A DNA stretch of 41,798 bases from Caldilineales bacterium. GTDB taxonomy: Bacteria > Chloroflexota > Anaerolineae > J102. The stretch covers positions 1 to 41,798 of the forward strand of contig JAIBAP010000054.1 in NCBI GenBank assembly GCA_019695115.1, read 5' to 3'. A program made the position numbers and the translations under genes. Shown here piece by piece: positions 27,849 to 36,636 of the stretch. Each line of letters starts with the position of its first letter. Positions within the stretch are counted from its first letter, which is position 1. Under the pieces are notes generated by a model. That model did no database searches, was not told where the DNA came from, and saw nothing but the letters and a program-made list of their open reading frames with translations.

Positions 27849-29030
27849 ATGACCCCATCCATCCTCATCATCGGCGGCGGCATGGCCGGCGTCGCCAGCG
27901 CCTGGTTCCTCGCCCAAAGCGGCGCTCGCGTCCTCCTGCTCGAACGGGGCAAAACCTTCGGCTGGCTGACCACGGGCGCCTCGTTGCAGGCCGTGCGCGC
28001 CCAGTTCAGCGACCCGGTCAACATCGCCTTCATGACCGACAGCCTGGCCTTCTACGAGCAATTCGGCCAGCGCCTCGACCTGCCCGGCTACGACATCGGC
28101 TTCCACCAGCAGGGCTACCTCTTCATCACCTCCGAAGAAGCCGCCATCCCCGCCCTGCGCCAGCGCGTTGCCTTCCAACACCGCCACGGCCTGAGCGACG
28201 TCGAATTCCTGGAGCACGACGAACTGCACCACCGCTTCCCCTTCCTCGCGCCCGAAGCCCTGGCCGCCACCTTCCGCCAGCGCGATGGCTGGCTCTCGGC
28301 CCACGAGGCCCTTGATGGCTTCCGGCGGGCGGCGCGGCGGCTGGACGACGGCCGGCGGGCCGAATTCCGGTTGAACACAAGCGTCGAGGGCTTCATCCAG
28401 GCCGGCGGCCGGGTGACGGGGGTGATCACCCCGGATGGGAGGCTCGAAGCCGACGCAGTGGTGATCGCCTGCGGCCCCTTCAGCGGGCTGGTGGCGCAGA
28501 TGGCGGGGGGCGAGTTGTCCATCGAGGCCGTCCGCCGGCACCGACTGGTCATCGGCGAGCACCATCTCATCCCCGGTTGGGCGCCCATGACCATCGACCA
28601 CGACACCGGCGCCCATTGGCGACCGGAGGGGCCGGGTGCGGCCCTGGCCTGGGCCGAACCAGAGCCAGCCACACCGCCCAGCTTCGACGTGCGCCCCGAC
28701 CCGAACTTCCCCTTCCGCATGTTGGAGGGCGTCTACCGGCTCTGCCCATTTTGGGGCGACGTGGCCGAGACGCTGCCGCGCAGCCAGGTCTTCCTCCACG
28801 CCGGCCAATATGACATGACGCCCGACCACAACCCGCTCATCGGCCCGGTGCCCGGCCTCGAGGGGCTGTGGGTCAACGCCGGTTACAGCGGGCACGGCGT
28901 CATGGCGGCGCCCGGCGGCGCCCGCCTGTTGGCCGACCTGCTGATCGGCGCCCGGCCGCTCGCCGGCAACCCCTTTGCGCCCGACCGCCCCTTCGCCCAC
29001 GAGGGCGAGGCCGAGAAGATGGTGATCTAA
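27849..29030 (+). CDS. FAD-dependent oxidoreductase, DAO family
   Basis: A 393-aa amine or amino-acid oxidoreductase of the glycine/sarcosine-oxidase type. The N-terminal dinucleotide-binding motif ILIIGGGMAGVASAWFLAQSG and the LLERG ribose-contacting acidic residue are clear. The C-terminal FAD segment GLWVNAGYSGHGVMAAPGGA is typical of DadA/SoxB-like enzymes. The substrate is unknown. There is no signal peptide. The ATG is preceded by a heptad array and lacks a Shine-Dalgarno. Confidence 0.85.
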   Translation: MTPSILIIGGGMAGVASAWFLAQSGARVLLLERGKTFGWLTTGASLQAVRAQFSDPVNIAFMTDSLAFYEQFGQRLDLPGYDIGFHQQGYLFITSEEAAIPALRQRVAFQHRHGLSDVEFLEHDELHHRFPFLAPEALAATFRQRDGWLSAHEALDGFRRAARRLDDGRRAEFRLNTSVEGFIQAGGRVTGVITPDGRLEADAVVIACGPFSGLVAQMAGGELSIEAVRRHRLVIGEHHLIPGWAPMTIDHDTGAHWRPEGPGAALAWAEPEPATPPSFDVRPDPNFPFRMLEGVYRLCPFWGDVAETLPRSQVFLHAGQYDMTPDHNPLIGPVPGLEGLWVNAGYSGHGVMAAPGGARLLADLLIGARPLAGNPFAPDRPFAHEGEAEKMVI

Positions 29031-29155
29031 AATGTCCGCGCCTCGCTGCCAAACCAGCTCGAACAGATCAGCCAATGACTTGACCGCCCTGGTTTGGACA
29101 CTTTACAGTTGCGTCGCAACCGCGGGTCTAAACGACTCATAAGCTGGATTGCCTT

Positions 29156-29581
29156 CTACGCAAGTTGTTCCGCGCTCGACCGATAATGCGCCACCGCCCG
29201 TGCGATCATCTCCCTCAGCGTCGCTAGATCGACATCGTCGAGCCTCTTGAGATACAGACAGCCCTTACCTGTGGCGTGCTTGCCCAGCTTCTGCAACAGC
29301 TCGCCGTGCTGCTCCAATCCGGGCATGAAATACAGCGTCAGGTTCTGCTTGCGCGGTGAGAAGCCGATGACGAACCAGTCGCCCTCACGGCCGCTGGCAT
29401 ACTTGTAGTGATAGCTGCCAAAACCGACGATGGCATCGCCCCACATCCTCGGTTCCTCGCTCGAGATTTCCTGCATCATCGCCAGGATGGTGAAGGCGTC
29501 GCCGCGTTTCCTCTCGTCGGCGACGCCGTTCAGAAAGGCTTCGACGCTGGCATCGTTCAGTTTTGTCTTCAATTCTGCCAC
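29156..29581 (-). CDS. DUF1801-domain protein
   Basis: A 141-aa small soluble protein. NDASVEAFLNGVADERKRGDAFTIL at the start, then PRMWGDAIVGFGSYHYKY and GDWFVIGFSPRKQNLTLYFMPG, is the typical DUF1801/YdhG-like pattern; the biochemical role is unknown. The GTG at 29581 is chosen because GGAGG lies 6 nt upstream and conserved sequence starts there. An ATG at 29626 would add 15 residues without better support. Confidence 0.82.
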   Translation of the reverse strand: MAELKTKLNDASVEAFLNGVADERKRGDAFTILAMMQEISSEEPRMWGDAIVGFGSYHYKYASGREGDWFVIGFSPRKQNLTLYFMPGLEQHGELLQKLGKHATGKGCLYLKRLDDVDLATLREMIARAVAHYRSSAEQLA

Positions 29582-29779
29582 TTCTTGCCTCCACTTGGGT
29601 CTGCGAATAGGAGTGTGTGCAAACATCTCTCGGCATCATCTGCAAGAGCGGAGCGGTATTCTGCCACAAGTGGCGGTTGCAGACCAAGCGGATGACGGCA
29701 CACCCGGTTTCTGCTTGCGCCTGCGGCAAGCGCCCGACTACAATCGACCCCACTCACCTCACACCCTGGCAGGAGCCTC

Positions 29780-30844
29780 ATGTCCACACCTCCCCACTTC
29801 GAGATCGGCGTCTATTCCTTCGTCGAACTGACGCCCGACCCGCGCACCGGCGCCCTCATCAGCCCAGCTGAGCGGATGCAGAACCTGCTCGAGACCATCG
29901 TCCTGGCCGACCAGGTCGGGCTGGATGTCTATGGCATCGGCGAACACCACCGCCCCGATTTCGTTTCCTCGGCCCCGGCCGTCATCCTGGCCGCGGCCGC
30001 CGCCCGCACCAGCGCCATCCGCCTCACCAGCGCCGTCACCGTCCTCAGCTCCGACGACCCCGTGCGCGTCTTCCAGGACTTCGCCACCCTCGACCTGCTG
30101 TCGGCGGGCCGGGCCGAGATCATGGCCGGGCGCGGCTCGTTCATCGAATCCTTCCCGCTCTTCGGCTACGACCTCAAAGACTACGACGCCCTCTTTGCCG
30201 AGAAGCTGGACATGCTGCTGAAACTCCGCCAGAGCGAACGCCTGACCTGGTCGGGAACATTCCGGGCGCCGATCGCCAATTTGGGCGTCTATCCCCGGCC
30301 GGTGCAGCAGCCCCTGCCGGTGTGGATCGCCGTCGGCGGCACACCAGCCTCGGTGGTGCGGGCCGGGAGCCTGGGCTTGCCCCTGGCCCTGGCCATCATC
30401 GGCGGCCTGCCCGAACGTTTCCAGCCGCTGGCCGACCTCTATCGCCAGGCCGGCCGTCGCGCCGGCCACCCCCCCGACCGGCTGCGGCTCAGCATCAATT
30501 CCCACGGCTTCATCGGCGACGACGGCGACCGGGCCGCCGACGAGTACTTCCCCAGCCTGTCGGTAGTGATGAACAAGATCGGGCGCGAGCGGGGTTGGGC
30601 GCCCTTCAGCCGCCAGCAGTTCGACTTCTCGCGCACCCTGCGCGGCTCCGACTTCATCGGCAGCCCGGATGAGATCATCGCCAAAATCCTCTTCCAACAC
30701 GAGCTCTTCGGCCACGACCGCTTTCTGATCCAACTCGGCGTGGGCAGCCTCGCCCACGACACGACCATGCGGGCGATCGAACTGCTGGGGACGCGCATCG
30801 CCCCGGTGGTACGCGAGGAAATCCGGCGGCGGATCGGCGGCTAA
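29780..30844 (+). CDS. LLM-class flavin-dependent monooxygenase
   Basis: A 354-aa bacterial-luciferase-like TIM-barrel oxidoreductase. [18 protein letters not shown] opens it. [61 protein letters not shown] and [10 protein letters not shown] follow, all standard for the family. The cofactor is likely FMN (or F420 in some members) and the substrate is unknown. AGGAG just upstream of the ATG supports the start. It converges on the HEAT-like gene with 1 nt between the stops. Confidence 0.88.
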   Translation: MSTPPHFEIGVYSFVELTPDPRTGALISPAERMQNLLETIVLADQVGLDVYGIGEHHRPDFVSSAPAVILAAAAARTSAIRLTSAVTVLSSDDPVRVFQDFATLDLLSAGRAEIMAGRGSFIESFPLFGYDLKDYDALFAEKLDMLLKLRQSERLTWSGTFRAPIANLGVYPRPVQQPLPVWIAVGGTPASVVRAGSLGLPLALAIIGGLPERFQPLADLYRQAGRRAGHPPDRLRLSINSHGFIGDDGDRAADEYFPSLSVVMNKIGRERGWAPFSRQQFDFSRTLRGSDFIGSPDEIIAKILFQHELFGHDRFLIQLGVGSLAHDTTMRAIELLGTRIAPVVREEIRRRIGG

Positions 30845-30845
30845 A

Positions 30846-31586
30846 TCAGCCCGCGTGCAACCATTTCTCCACCCAGGCCGCATCCATCCGCTGGAGTCGC
30901 GCTTTTTTCAGATTCTCGCGCATGACCCATTGGATATCACGGTTTGGGTTGGTCAGCCATTTCCCCATCAGCGGTTTGCCGTCGGCAGGCAAGGCGGCCA
31001 CAGCCACGCTCCAACAGTAGCCCAGCCCCTTGCGCAATGCCAGCAGATCTTCAGAAGAATGCGGGCGATCCACCGTCAAGAAGACGGTGATCAGGTCGAG
31101 AAGCGCCAGGGCGGCGGCGGCATGGCGGGGTTGAGCCAACAAGCGTGGCTCGCAGATGGCTGCCGCTGCCGCCCGTTGTTCCAGCGGCGTTCCCTGCGCC
31201 CAGCTCTGCATCGCGGCCAACAGACGATCCATATCCGCGTCGCCCAGCCGCTGCAAGGCCATCGCCACACCTTCGCGCAGCCGCCAGCGCGGGTCCGCAG
31301 CACAACGGCGGAGCGTTTGCAGATGTTCGTCTTCACCCTCGGCCAGCAGCCGCCCCAACCCGACGACGCCGCAGAAAGCCAGGAATTCGTAGGGCGAATT
31401 GGTGGGGGCAAGGTCGGCGGTGTAGGTCAGATAACGCCGAAAGAGGGGCAAATCTCCCTCATCCGCCACTACCTGGGCCAGTTCGAGGTTCCCGCGCGGC
31501 CCCGGCAGCCCCGATTCCTGCAAGAGATAGGCATCCCACGAGTCGAGCGTATGCAGTTTGCGGCGATAGTCGTCGGCCTTGCTCAT
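30846..31586 (-). CDS. HEAT-repeat-like protein
   Basis: A 246-aa all-helical protein. Repeated helix pairs such as LQTLRRCAADPRWRLREGVAMALQRLGD and a C-terminal MGKWLTNPNRDIQWVMRENLKKARLQ resemble HEAT or DNA-alkylation-repair-like repeats. No catalytic motif is identified; a scaffolding or DNA-binding role is only a guess. GGAGTGG precedes the ATG. It follows the AlkZ-like gene by 12 nt on the same strand, and that neighbour also points to DNA damage response. Confidence 0.65.
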   Translation of the reverse strand: MSKADDYRRKLHTLDSWDAYLLQESGLPGPRGNLELAQVVADEGDLPLFRRYLTYTADLAPTNSPYEFLAFCGVVGLGRLLAEGEDEHLQTLRRCAADPRWRLREGVAMALQRLGDADMDRLLAAMQSWAQGTPLEQRAAAAAICEPRLLAQPRHAAAALALLDLITVFLTVDRPHSSEDLLALRKGLGYCWSVAVAALPADGKPLMGKWLTNPNRDIQWVMRENLKKARLQRMDAAWVEKWLHAG

Positions 31587-31598
31587 GAGCCACTCCGG

Positions 31599-32663
31599 TC
31601 AGGGCATCGGCTTGTCGAGAGAGAAACCCAGAAAGGCGGCATAGGTCTCCGCCGCCTGCACATAGGCCTGGTGCTGCCAGCGGTTGGGCGGGCGGAACCA
31701 GGCGGGCGAGACCACAACCGCCGTCTTTTTCAGCGTCCTTTTCCACACGCCCACCACCTGGCCATCGATGACGATGGCCGGGTTCAGAAGGCCGCCGCCA
31801 GCGTTGATCGCTTTGACGAAGGCGGGGTCGAGCACGGCGTCACGGTTTTTGTAGCCGACCAGGTACTCATCGAAGGCTGGAAGCAACACGGGCGGGAGCA
31901 GAGCGGCGGGCGGGGGCGCGGAGGCCGATCTCCAGGTGGTCTGGCCGCCGATGACCTCAGAAGACAGGTGCGAGCGGGCGCTCTCGACGCCTGCCCTGGC
32001 CTCGGCCAGCGTCAGCCCGGCCCACCAACTGAAGTCCGCCAGCGCCGCCGGGCCGTGACTGCTGAAGTAGCGCCGGGAAAGCTCGGCCAGGGCTTCGTCG
32101 CGAGGCCTGGTCGGTGTGGGCGGCAGCCACTCATCCAACAGCACAAAGCGCTGCTGCTTGCCCTCGCGGACGCCAAAGCACAACAGCCCTTCTTGCGCCA
32201 GCCGCCCCAAAACGTGGATGCCTCGCTGCCCGGCGGTGGCAATCCCGCCCGCTTCCAGCACCCCATACAGGGCCTCGCGGCGCAACTGCCTGCCGCCCTG
32301 GAGCGCGGCAATCAGAAGGTCGCGAGCGCGAGCGAAATCGGCTTCCTCCAGGCCCAGCTGCCGGTGACGTCCGGCGGCGGCGGCGATGGCGCGGGGAGTC
32401 AGAAGGGCGAGCAACCAGCGCACATCCTCCGCCGCAGCCAGATGCAAGGTTCCCCGCGCCGGCCAGGTGCGGACGAGGCGCCGCTCGACCAGCGCCTGCT
32501 CGACCGCAGCCTCGCTTGCTTCCTCCATCCGCACGCCCACCGCCCACAGCGCCGCCAGATAATCCTGGGCCTGAACCATGCCCATCCAGCGCACCACCTC
32601 CTCCGGCTGCCGAAAACCGACGCTGGCAAGATGGTGACTGTTGAACCGGTGATGGGCGATCAT
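31599..32663 (-). CDS. Winged-helix DNA glycosylase, AlkZ-like family
   Basis: A 354-aa protein of the HTH_42/AlkZ-like family. Near the N-terminus MGMVQAQDYLAALWA contains a Q-A-Q motif at residues 31-33, matching the QxQ catalytic motif of AlkZ-type glycosylases that unhook interstrand crosslinks. RTWPARGTLHLAAAEDVRWLL and the late LLPAFDEYLVGYKNRDAVL are family signatures. The role is probably repair of bulky or crosslinked bases. The ATG at 32663 with GGGGG upstream starts at the homology border. It sits between a membrane protein gene and a HEAT-like gene. Confidence 0.82.
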   Translation of the reverse strand: MIAHHRFNSHHLASVGFRQPEEVVRWMGMVQAQDYLAALWAVGVRMEEASEAAVEQALVERRLVRTWPARGTLHLAAAEDVRWLLALLTPRAIAAAAGRHRQLGLEEADFARARDLLIAALQGGRQLRREALYGVLEAGGIATAGQRGIHVLGRLAQEGLLCFGVREGKQQRFVLLDEWLPPTPTRPRDEALAELSRRYFSSHGPAALADFSWWAGLTLAEARAGVESARSHLSSEVIGGQTTWRSASAPPPAALLPPVLLPAFDEYLVGYKNRDAVLDPAFVKAINAGGGLLNPAIVIDGQVVGVWKRTLKKTAVVVSPAWFRPPNRWQHQAYVQAAETYAAFLGFSLDKPMP

Positions 32664-32703
32664 GATTCCCCCAGACGCCTGGCAGAGGGGCCCGGCCGCG
32701 ACC

Positions 32704-33261
32704 TCATTGCTTCTTGAATCGATTCCTGATCGCCAGCACAAGGGCAAAAAGGATGAGCACCAGGGTGGCAAGGGCGAAGACCCATTTGACCACCGTAAAC
32801 AGGATCGTCGCCCAGGCCAGCAACCCCGATGTGTTCGGATAGATCGAGAGCAAGGCCACGATGCCGAGATTCTCGAGCAGGTCGAAGAGCCAGGCGCCGA
32901 CGGGAACGAGGTTCAGCCGCCGGGCGCTGCTGCCGCTGGCAAAGGCGCGCTGGAGCAGCCAGGAAAGGAGGAGGGCGAAGAAGAGCGTGTAGACGATGGG
33001 ATAGAGGATGTCGGCCGTCAACTCGACCAGCCGATATGAGGCCCGGCCCGCCTCGCCATAGGCCTCGATCATGGCATTGATCTGTGCGGGTGTGGAAAAG
33101 AAGCGCAGGTCGATGGGGCCGACGCCGCCCGACAAGGCTTCGAGGCTGGCCTGTATCCGCGGCAGAATGACGCCCATGAACAGGGCATCGAGGATGGCGA
33201 AGATCACGATCAGCCAGCCTTTGGTGTAGCGATGAAACAGATGGGACAGTCTGACGAACAT
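32704..33261 (-). CDS. Hypothetical four-helix membrane protein
   Basis: A 185-aa integral membrane protein with four predicted transmembrane segments: GWLIVIFAILDALFMGVILP, ILYPIVYTLFFALLLSWLL, the region with WLFDLLENLGIVALLSIYP, and ILFTVVKWVFALATLVLILF. The polar stretch between helices 1 and 2 holds DLRFFSTPAQINAMIEAYG. No family is recognised. Two adjacent ATGs (33264, 33261) follow GGAGG; the second has the better 5-nt spacing. The gene is 40 nt upstream of the AlkZ-like gene and likely cotranscribed. Confidence 0.75.
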   Translation of the reverse strand: MFVRLSHLFHRYTKGWLIVIFAILDALFMGVILPRIQASLEALSGGVGPIDLRFFSTPAQINAMIEAYGEAGRASYRLVELTADILYPIVYTLFFALLLSWLLQRAFASGSSARRLNLVPVGAWLFDLLENLGIVALLSIYPNTSGLLAWATILFTVVKWVFALATLVLILFALVLAIRNRFKKQ

Positions 33262-33343
33262 CATTTCCTCCGGGAAGAGTGGGGGCGGGGTTGGCCCGGA
33301 CAATGAGTGTGGGTGGATGTCAGGCAAGGTGAGGTGGGGATGA

Positions 33344-33949
33344 TCAAAGAGCGTCGGCGGGCGGGCGCCATTCGTTGGCGCGGAGGTTCTGCGCCGCCAG
33401 GCGGGCGGTCTGCTCGATGCGTCGGGCGCGGGTTTCCGGTTTCTTGGCGCTGGCGATCCAGGCCAGGATGGCGAGCCTGGCCGAGCGAGGAAAGGCGTCG
33501 AAATGGAGCCGGGCGGGTTCGTATGCGGCCAGGGCCGCAGCCAGGTCGGGCGGGATGGTCAGGGTCTCGAGCTCATCCAGCGCCGTCCAGGCGCCGCTCT
33601 TCTTGGCGGCTTCGATCTTGGCCAGCCCGGCCGGCGTCATCGCCCCGGCCTGAATCAGTCGCTCCACCCGCTCTTTGTTCGACCGCGACCAGATCGACCC
33701 GGCGCGACGCGGCGCGAACCACAGCCGCGAGCGTTCAGCATCGAGCACGTTCAAGGTGCTGTCGATCCAGCCGAAACAAAGCGCCTCTTCGACCGCTTCC
33801 TCGTACTCGAGGCGCGGCTGGCCGGTGGCCCTCTTGTAGCTCACCAGCCAGACGCCTTCGGTTTCAGCGTGGTGCTCGGCCAGCCACTGCCGCCATTCGG
33901 CGCGAGAAAGGGGATGGATGCTGCGTTTTTCGCTAGTTTTTGCCGGCAT
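33344..33949 (-). CDS. YdeI/OmpD-associated family protein
   Basis: A 201-aa soluble protein. WRQWLAEHHAETEGVWLVSYKR, YEEAVEEALCFGWIDSTLN and SIWSRSNKERVERLIQAG are characteristic of the YdeI/OmdA family. Some members have been linked to bacteriocin or peptide resistance, but the function is not established. The C-terminal FDAFPRSARLAILAWIASAKKPETRARRI is also typical. The upstream sequence has only a weak ribosome-binding site. It is 82 nt upstream of the membrane-protein gene on the same strand. Confidence 0.85.
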   Translation of the reverse strand: MPAKTSEKRSIHPLSRAEWRQWLAEHHAETEGVWLVSYKRATGQPRLEYEEAVEEALCFGWIDSTLNVLDAERSRLWFAPRRAGSIWSRSNKERVERLIQAGAMTPAGLAKIEAAKKSGAWTALDELETLTIPPDLAAALAAYEPARLHFDAFPRSARLAILAWIASAKKPETRARRIEQTARLAAQNLRANEWRPPADAL

Positions 33950-34395
33950 ATCGAGGCTCAGAACTTGACGTTCCCTTGTGTGCGTCCGCGTCGATCAACC
34001 ATGTTACTGACTCCAGACAAGCGCTCGCTCCAGCGCCTGTTCCAAATCAACCAGGGCCAGAACTCTTTCAAGTATCCATCTCATTATCGCGCTTCCCCTC
34101 CTGCGTGCAAATGAGTGCGCGGGCAGAGGGTGGCAGTTCAGTGATCCGCCCATCCCCCCAATCCGCCCATCCCAATCCGCCCATCTCCCCAATCCGCCCA
34201 TCTCCCCCAATCCGCCCATCCCCCCAATCCGCCCATCCCAATCCGCCCATCCCCCCAATCCGCCCATCTCCCCCAATCCGCCCATCTCCCCCAATCCGCC
34301 CATCCCCCCAATCCGCCCACATGATAATCGCCCCACGCGTTGGAGCCTTCGCCACCGCCGCGGTAAAATAGCCAGGCTCCACTCCCATTTCTACT
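33950..34395. other. Intergenic region with C-rich array
   Basis: Positions 33950-34137 show no convincing gene; a 26-codon minus-strand frame (MRWILERVLALVDLEQALER) looks protein-like but is unsupported. 34138-34320 is the AATCCGCCCATCCC array. 34321-34395 is the G-poor leader of the SH3 gene. Confidence 0.5.
34138..34320. repeat. C-rich CCGCCCATCCC array, third locus
   Basis: About eleven repeats of AATCCGCCCATCCCCCC and shorter variants. Same word family as 1-120 and 2981-3236, upstream of the SH3-domain gene in the same orientation as at folD. Confidence 0.88.
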
Positions 34396-34932
34396 ATGTC
34401 CTCCACTCGCGCCCCCAACCCCCTCCTAGCCGGTCTTGGCGCCGGCCTCCTCCTCTTTGGCCTCACCCTCTGCACGGTTGGCATCTTCACCATGCCGGCC
34501 CTGGCGAGGGTGCTCAACATCGGCGGCAGTTCAGGCCAAACCTGGTCGCCGCCTGAGCCGATCGAGCCAGCTCCCACCCTGGCGCCCGCCGGCGGGACCG
34601 AACCCACCCTCGAACCCGCCCCCACCGCCGAAGCCACCCCGACCATCGTCCTGCCCACGCCGTCCGGCCCGCAGACCTTCCAGATCGGCGACACGGCCAT
34701 GAACATCAACGACGGCGCCGTCAACCTGCGCAAGACGCCCGGCTACCAAAACAAGCCCGCCTCCGACCGCATCACCCTCGTCCCCCAGGGTGAGCGCCTG
34801 CTCATCGTCGGCGGCCCGGCCGAAGCCGATGGCCTGGTGTGGTGGAATGTGGAATGGCAGGGGCAGAACGGCTGGATGGCCGAAACCCGCGCCAGCGGCG
34901 GCCGCATCCTCGCCCCTGCCACCTCCCAATAA
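34396..34932 (+). CDS. Membrane-anchored SH3b-like domain protein
   Basis: A 178-aa protein. The N-terminal membrane anchor LLAGLGAGLLLFGLTLCTVGIF is followed by a Pro/Thr/Glu-rich linker (PTLEPAPTAEATPTIVLPTP) and a bacterial SH3 domain (AVNLRKTPGYQNKPASDRI through LVWWNVEWQGQNGWMAE). It is probably an extracytoplasmic protein binding cell wall or another surface component. There is no Shine-Dalgarno; the leader is CCACTCCCATTTCTACT. Confidence 0.8.
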   Translation: MSSTRAPNPLLAGLGAGLLLFGLTLCTVGIFTMPALARVLNIGGSSGQTWSPPEPIEPAPTLAPAGGTEPTLEPAPTAEATPTIVLPTPSGPQTFQIGDTAMNINDGAVNLRKTPGYQNKPASDRITLVPQGERLLIVGGPAEADGLVWWNVEWQGQNGWMAETRASGGRILAPATSQ

Positions 34933-34936
34933 CGGC

Positions 34937-34980
34937 GAAGACCCTGACCACAACGCGAATTCGCGCCAGCCAGGGTCTTC
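34937..34980. terminator. Hairpin between convergent genes
   Basis: GAAGACCCTG (34937-34946) pairs with CAGGGTCTTC (34971-34980), and an inner GCGAA/TTCGC stem fills the loop. No T tract follows on the plus strand (CCCCAAC). It probably marks the 3' end of the SH3 gene transcript. Confidence 0.5.
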
Positions 34981-35043
34981 CCCAACATTTGTCGGCTTGC
35001 TCTAACCGCACGGCGGCCCCACGAGCGCCGTCGGGTGGCGGTT

Positions 35044-35247
35044 CTACTTACTTGGCGACTGGAGCGGCGAGACGAGGGTCTGGTTGCCGGGGGCCAGTGT
35101 GGGAGCCGGGGTGGCGATGGCCGTGGTGGGTCTGGCCGGAGAACCGGGGTTGACGGTCGGTTCCTTATCGCCGCGGTCGCGGCAGGCAGCCAGCGTCAGG
35201 GCCAGCAGCACGATCAAGACGAGAGAGCGCAGGGTGGTGAGCTTCAA
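35044..35247 (-). CDS. Small lipoprotein
   Basis: A 67-aa protein. A signal sequence KLTTLRSLVLIVLLALTLAAC with a clean lipobox is followed by a short charged stretch (RDRGDKE) and a Pro/Thr/Ala-rich tail. The start is TTG at 35247, with GGAGG 7 nt upstream. It is too short for a folded domain and is likely a lipid-anchored spacer-like surface peptide. Its neighbours, the SH3 protein and the PrsW-type protease, are also envelope proteins. Confidence 0.75.
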   Translation of the reverse strand: MKLTTLRSLVLIVLLALTLAACRDRGDKEPTVNPGSPARPTTAIATPAPTLAPGNQTLVSPLQSPSK

Positions 35248-35361
35248 CGAGAATCCTCCAGAAAGGGGCGAATGGCAAGTAGATGCGACTTGACTCGGCG
35301 GAGCTTAACACAAGCGTTGCGGCATTGCCAAGCCGAACCGAAGCCTGACCACCGGCGCTGG

Positions 35362-36372
35362 TCAGGCCAGCGTCTCGATCAAAGCCGCATCCAGACGGGC
35401 CAATCGCTGCCGCAAGCGCGCTGTCTCGTCAACCGCGCCCGAGTCGGCGCCGATGCCCTCTAGCCGGTGTTTGTAGAAAGCCAACTCGGTGGCCGCGTGC
35501 TGGAATTCGTGCTGGATACGAGCGCAGCGCCGGTCGCGGCCGCCAGCCAGCGCCACCCACCCCCCGCACCGCTGCGCTGCGCCCTGGGCAAAGCGATAGC
35601 CATCCTCGCTCAGCACCGCCGGCACCTCGTCGGCCAGATAGGTGCGGATCCAACCCTTCTCTTTGCGCCAGGCCGCGACGATGATCACGACCAGCACGAT
35701 GACGCCGCCCCAACTGAGCAAGACGTCAAACAGCAATAGGGCCGGCGCAAACGGAGTCAGCAGCGATACCAGGTTGTGCAGCCCGTGGACGACGATAGCA
35801 GCGGCCAGACCGAACAGGGCGAGAAGCCAGCGTCCGCCGGTGGTCGGGCGGGTTGTCAGCGCATAGCCCAAAACTGCGCCCAGGATGGCAGAGTAGAAGG
35901 CATGGTTGAGGCCGAAAACCACCGTGCGCAGAAAGGCCACCACCGGCCAGTTGGCGCCATTCTGCTCGATGGCCACCTGCAAAAAATAGAGGAAGTTCTC
36001 GGTCATGCCAAAGCCGATCCCCACCAGCGCGCCGTAGATGATCCCGTCCAACGTACTATCGATCTCGCGTGCGAAAAAGACAGCGATCCCGACCAGCGCC
36101 AACCCTTTGGCGATCTCCTCCACCACCGGCGCCACCAAGGCGCCGTGGAACAGACTGTTGCGCAGACCGGTGTCGAAAACCGCCTGCGGCCCCTGCAACA
36201 ACACCGCCCCCGCCACCGACAGCAGGATGGCCGGGATCGCGCCCCACAAGAAGGCCGTCGTCAGCAACCAACCTGGCTCGCGCTCGTAGCGGTCGCTCCA
36301 CCAGACCGCAACCACATAGACGATGGCCGGAACCACCGCCGCAACAACCGAAAGCGGGATGAGGGAGGACAT
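35362..36372 (-). CDS. PrsW-family intramembrane metalloprotease
   Basis: A 336-aa multi-spanning membrane protein. PrsW motifs are present: APVVEEIAKGLAL (EExxK), FGMTENFLYF (ENxxY-like), FGLNHAFYSAILGAVLG (HxxxSxxxG) and AIVVHGLHNL, which together hold the catalytic Glu and His residues. PrsW starts regulated proteolysis of anti-sigma factors in Bacillus; the target here is unknown. A cytoplasmic C-terminal tail of about 100 residues (YRFAQGAAQRCGG onwards) is helical. The ATG at 36372 lacks a Shine-Dalgarno and stands 7 nt from a heptad array. The longer frame to 36582 only translates the repeats. Confidence 0.85.
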   Translation of the reverse strand: MSSLIPLSVVAAVVPAIVYVVAVWWSDRYEREPGWLLTTAFLWGAIPAILLSVAGAVLLQGPQAVFDTGLRNSLFHGALVAPVVEEIAKGLALVGIAVFFAREIDSTLDGIIYGALVGIGFGMTENFLYFLQVAIEQNGANWPVVAFLRTVVFGLNHAFYSAILGAVLGYALTTRPTTGGRWLLALFGLAAAIVVHGLHNLVSLLTPFAPALLLFDVLLSWGGVIVLVVIIVAAWRKEKGWIRTYLADEVPAVLSEDGYRFAQGAAQRCGGWVALAGGRDRRCARIQHEFQHAATELAFYKHRLEGIGADSGAVDETARLRQRLARLDAALIETLA

Positions 36373-36379
36373 GGGAAAT

Positions 36380-36636
36380 GCGGATTGCGGATTGCGGAAC
36401 GTGAGGAGTGAAATGTGAGGAGTGAAACGTGAGGAGTGAAACGTGAGGAGTGAAACGTGAGGAGTGAAACGTGAGGAGTGAAACGTGAGGAGTGAAACGT
36501 GAGGAGTGAAACGTGAGGAGTGAAACGTGAGGAGTGAAACGTGAGGAGTGAACCTTGCCACTTGCCACTTGCCACTTGCCACCTGCGATCCTTCGTTTCA
36601 CTCAGGACAAGCTCTGCTACCTGCGACCTGCCCCCC
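36380..36636. repeat. Phase-continuous heptad array of three word families
   Basis: From 36380 to 36589, thirty consecutive 7-nt words: GCGGATT/GCGGAAC (3), alternating GTGAGGA and GTGAAAC/GTGAAAT (22), then TTGCCAC/CTGCGAT (5), with no change of phase at the junctions. A copy of the 23-nt element TCCTTCGTTTCACTCAGGAC-AAG follows at 36589, and more CTGC words run to the PHP gene stop. Confidence 0.93.

Noticed and set aside
34004-34115. Short protein-like minus-strand frame MRWILERVLALVDLEQALER
   Set aside because: Only about 26 codons are free of repeat sequence, with no supported start and no recognised family.
36372-36582. N-terminal extension of the PrsW protein through RFTPHVSLLTFHSS repeats
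   Set aside because: The extension is only the heptad array read in frame (14 bp x 3). The membrane protein begins at MSSLIPLSV.
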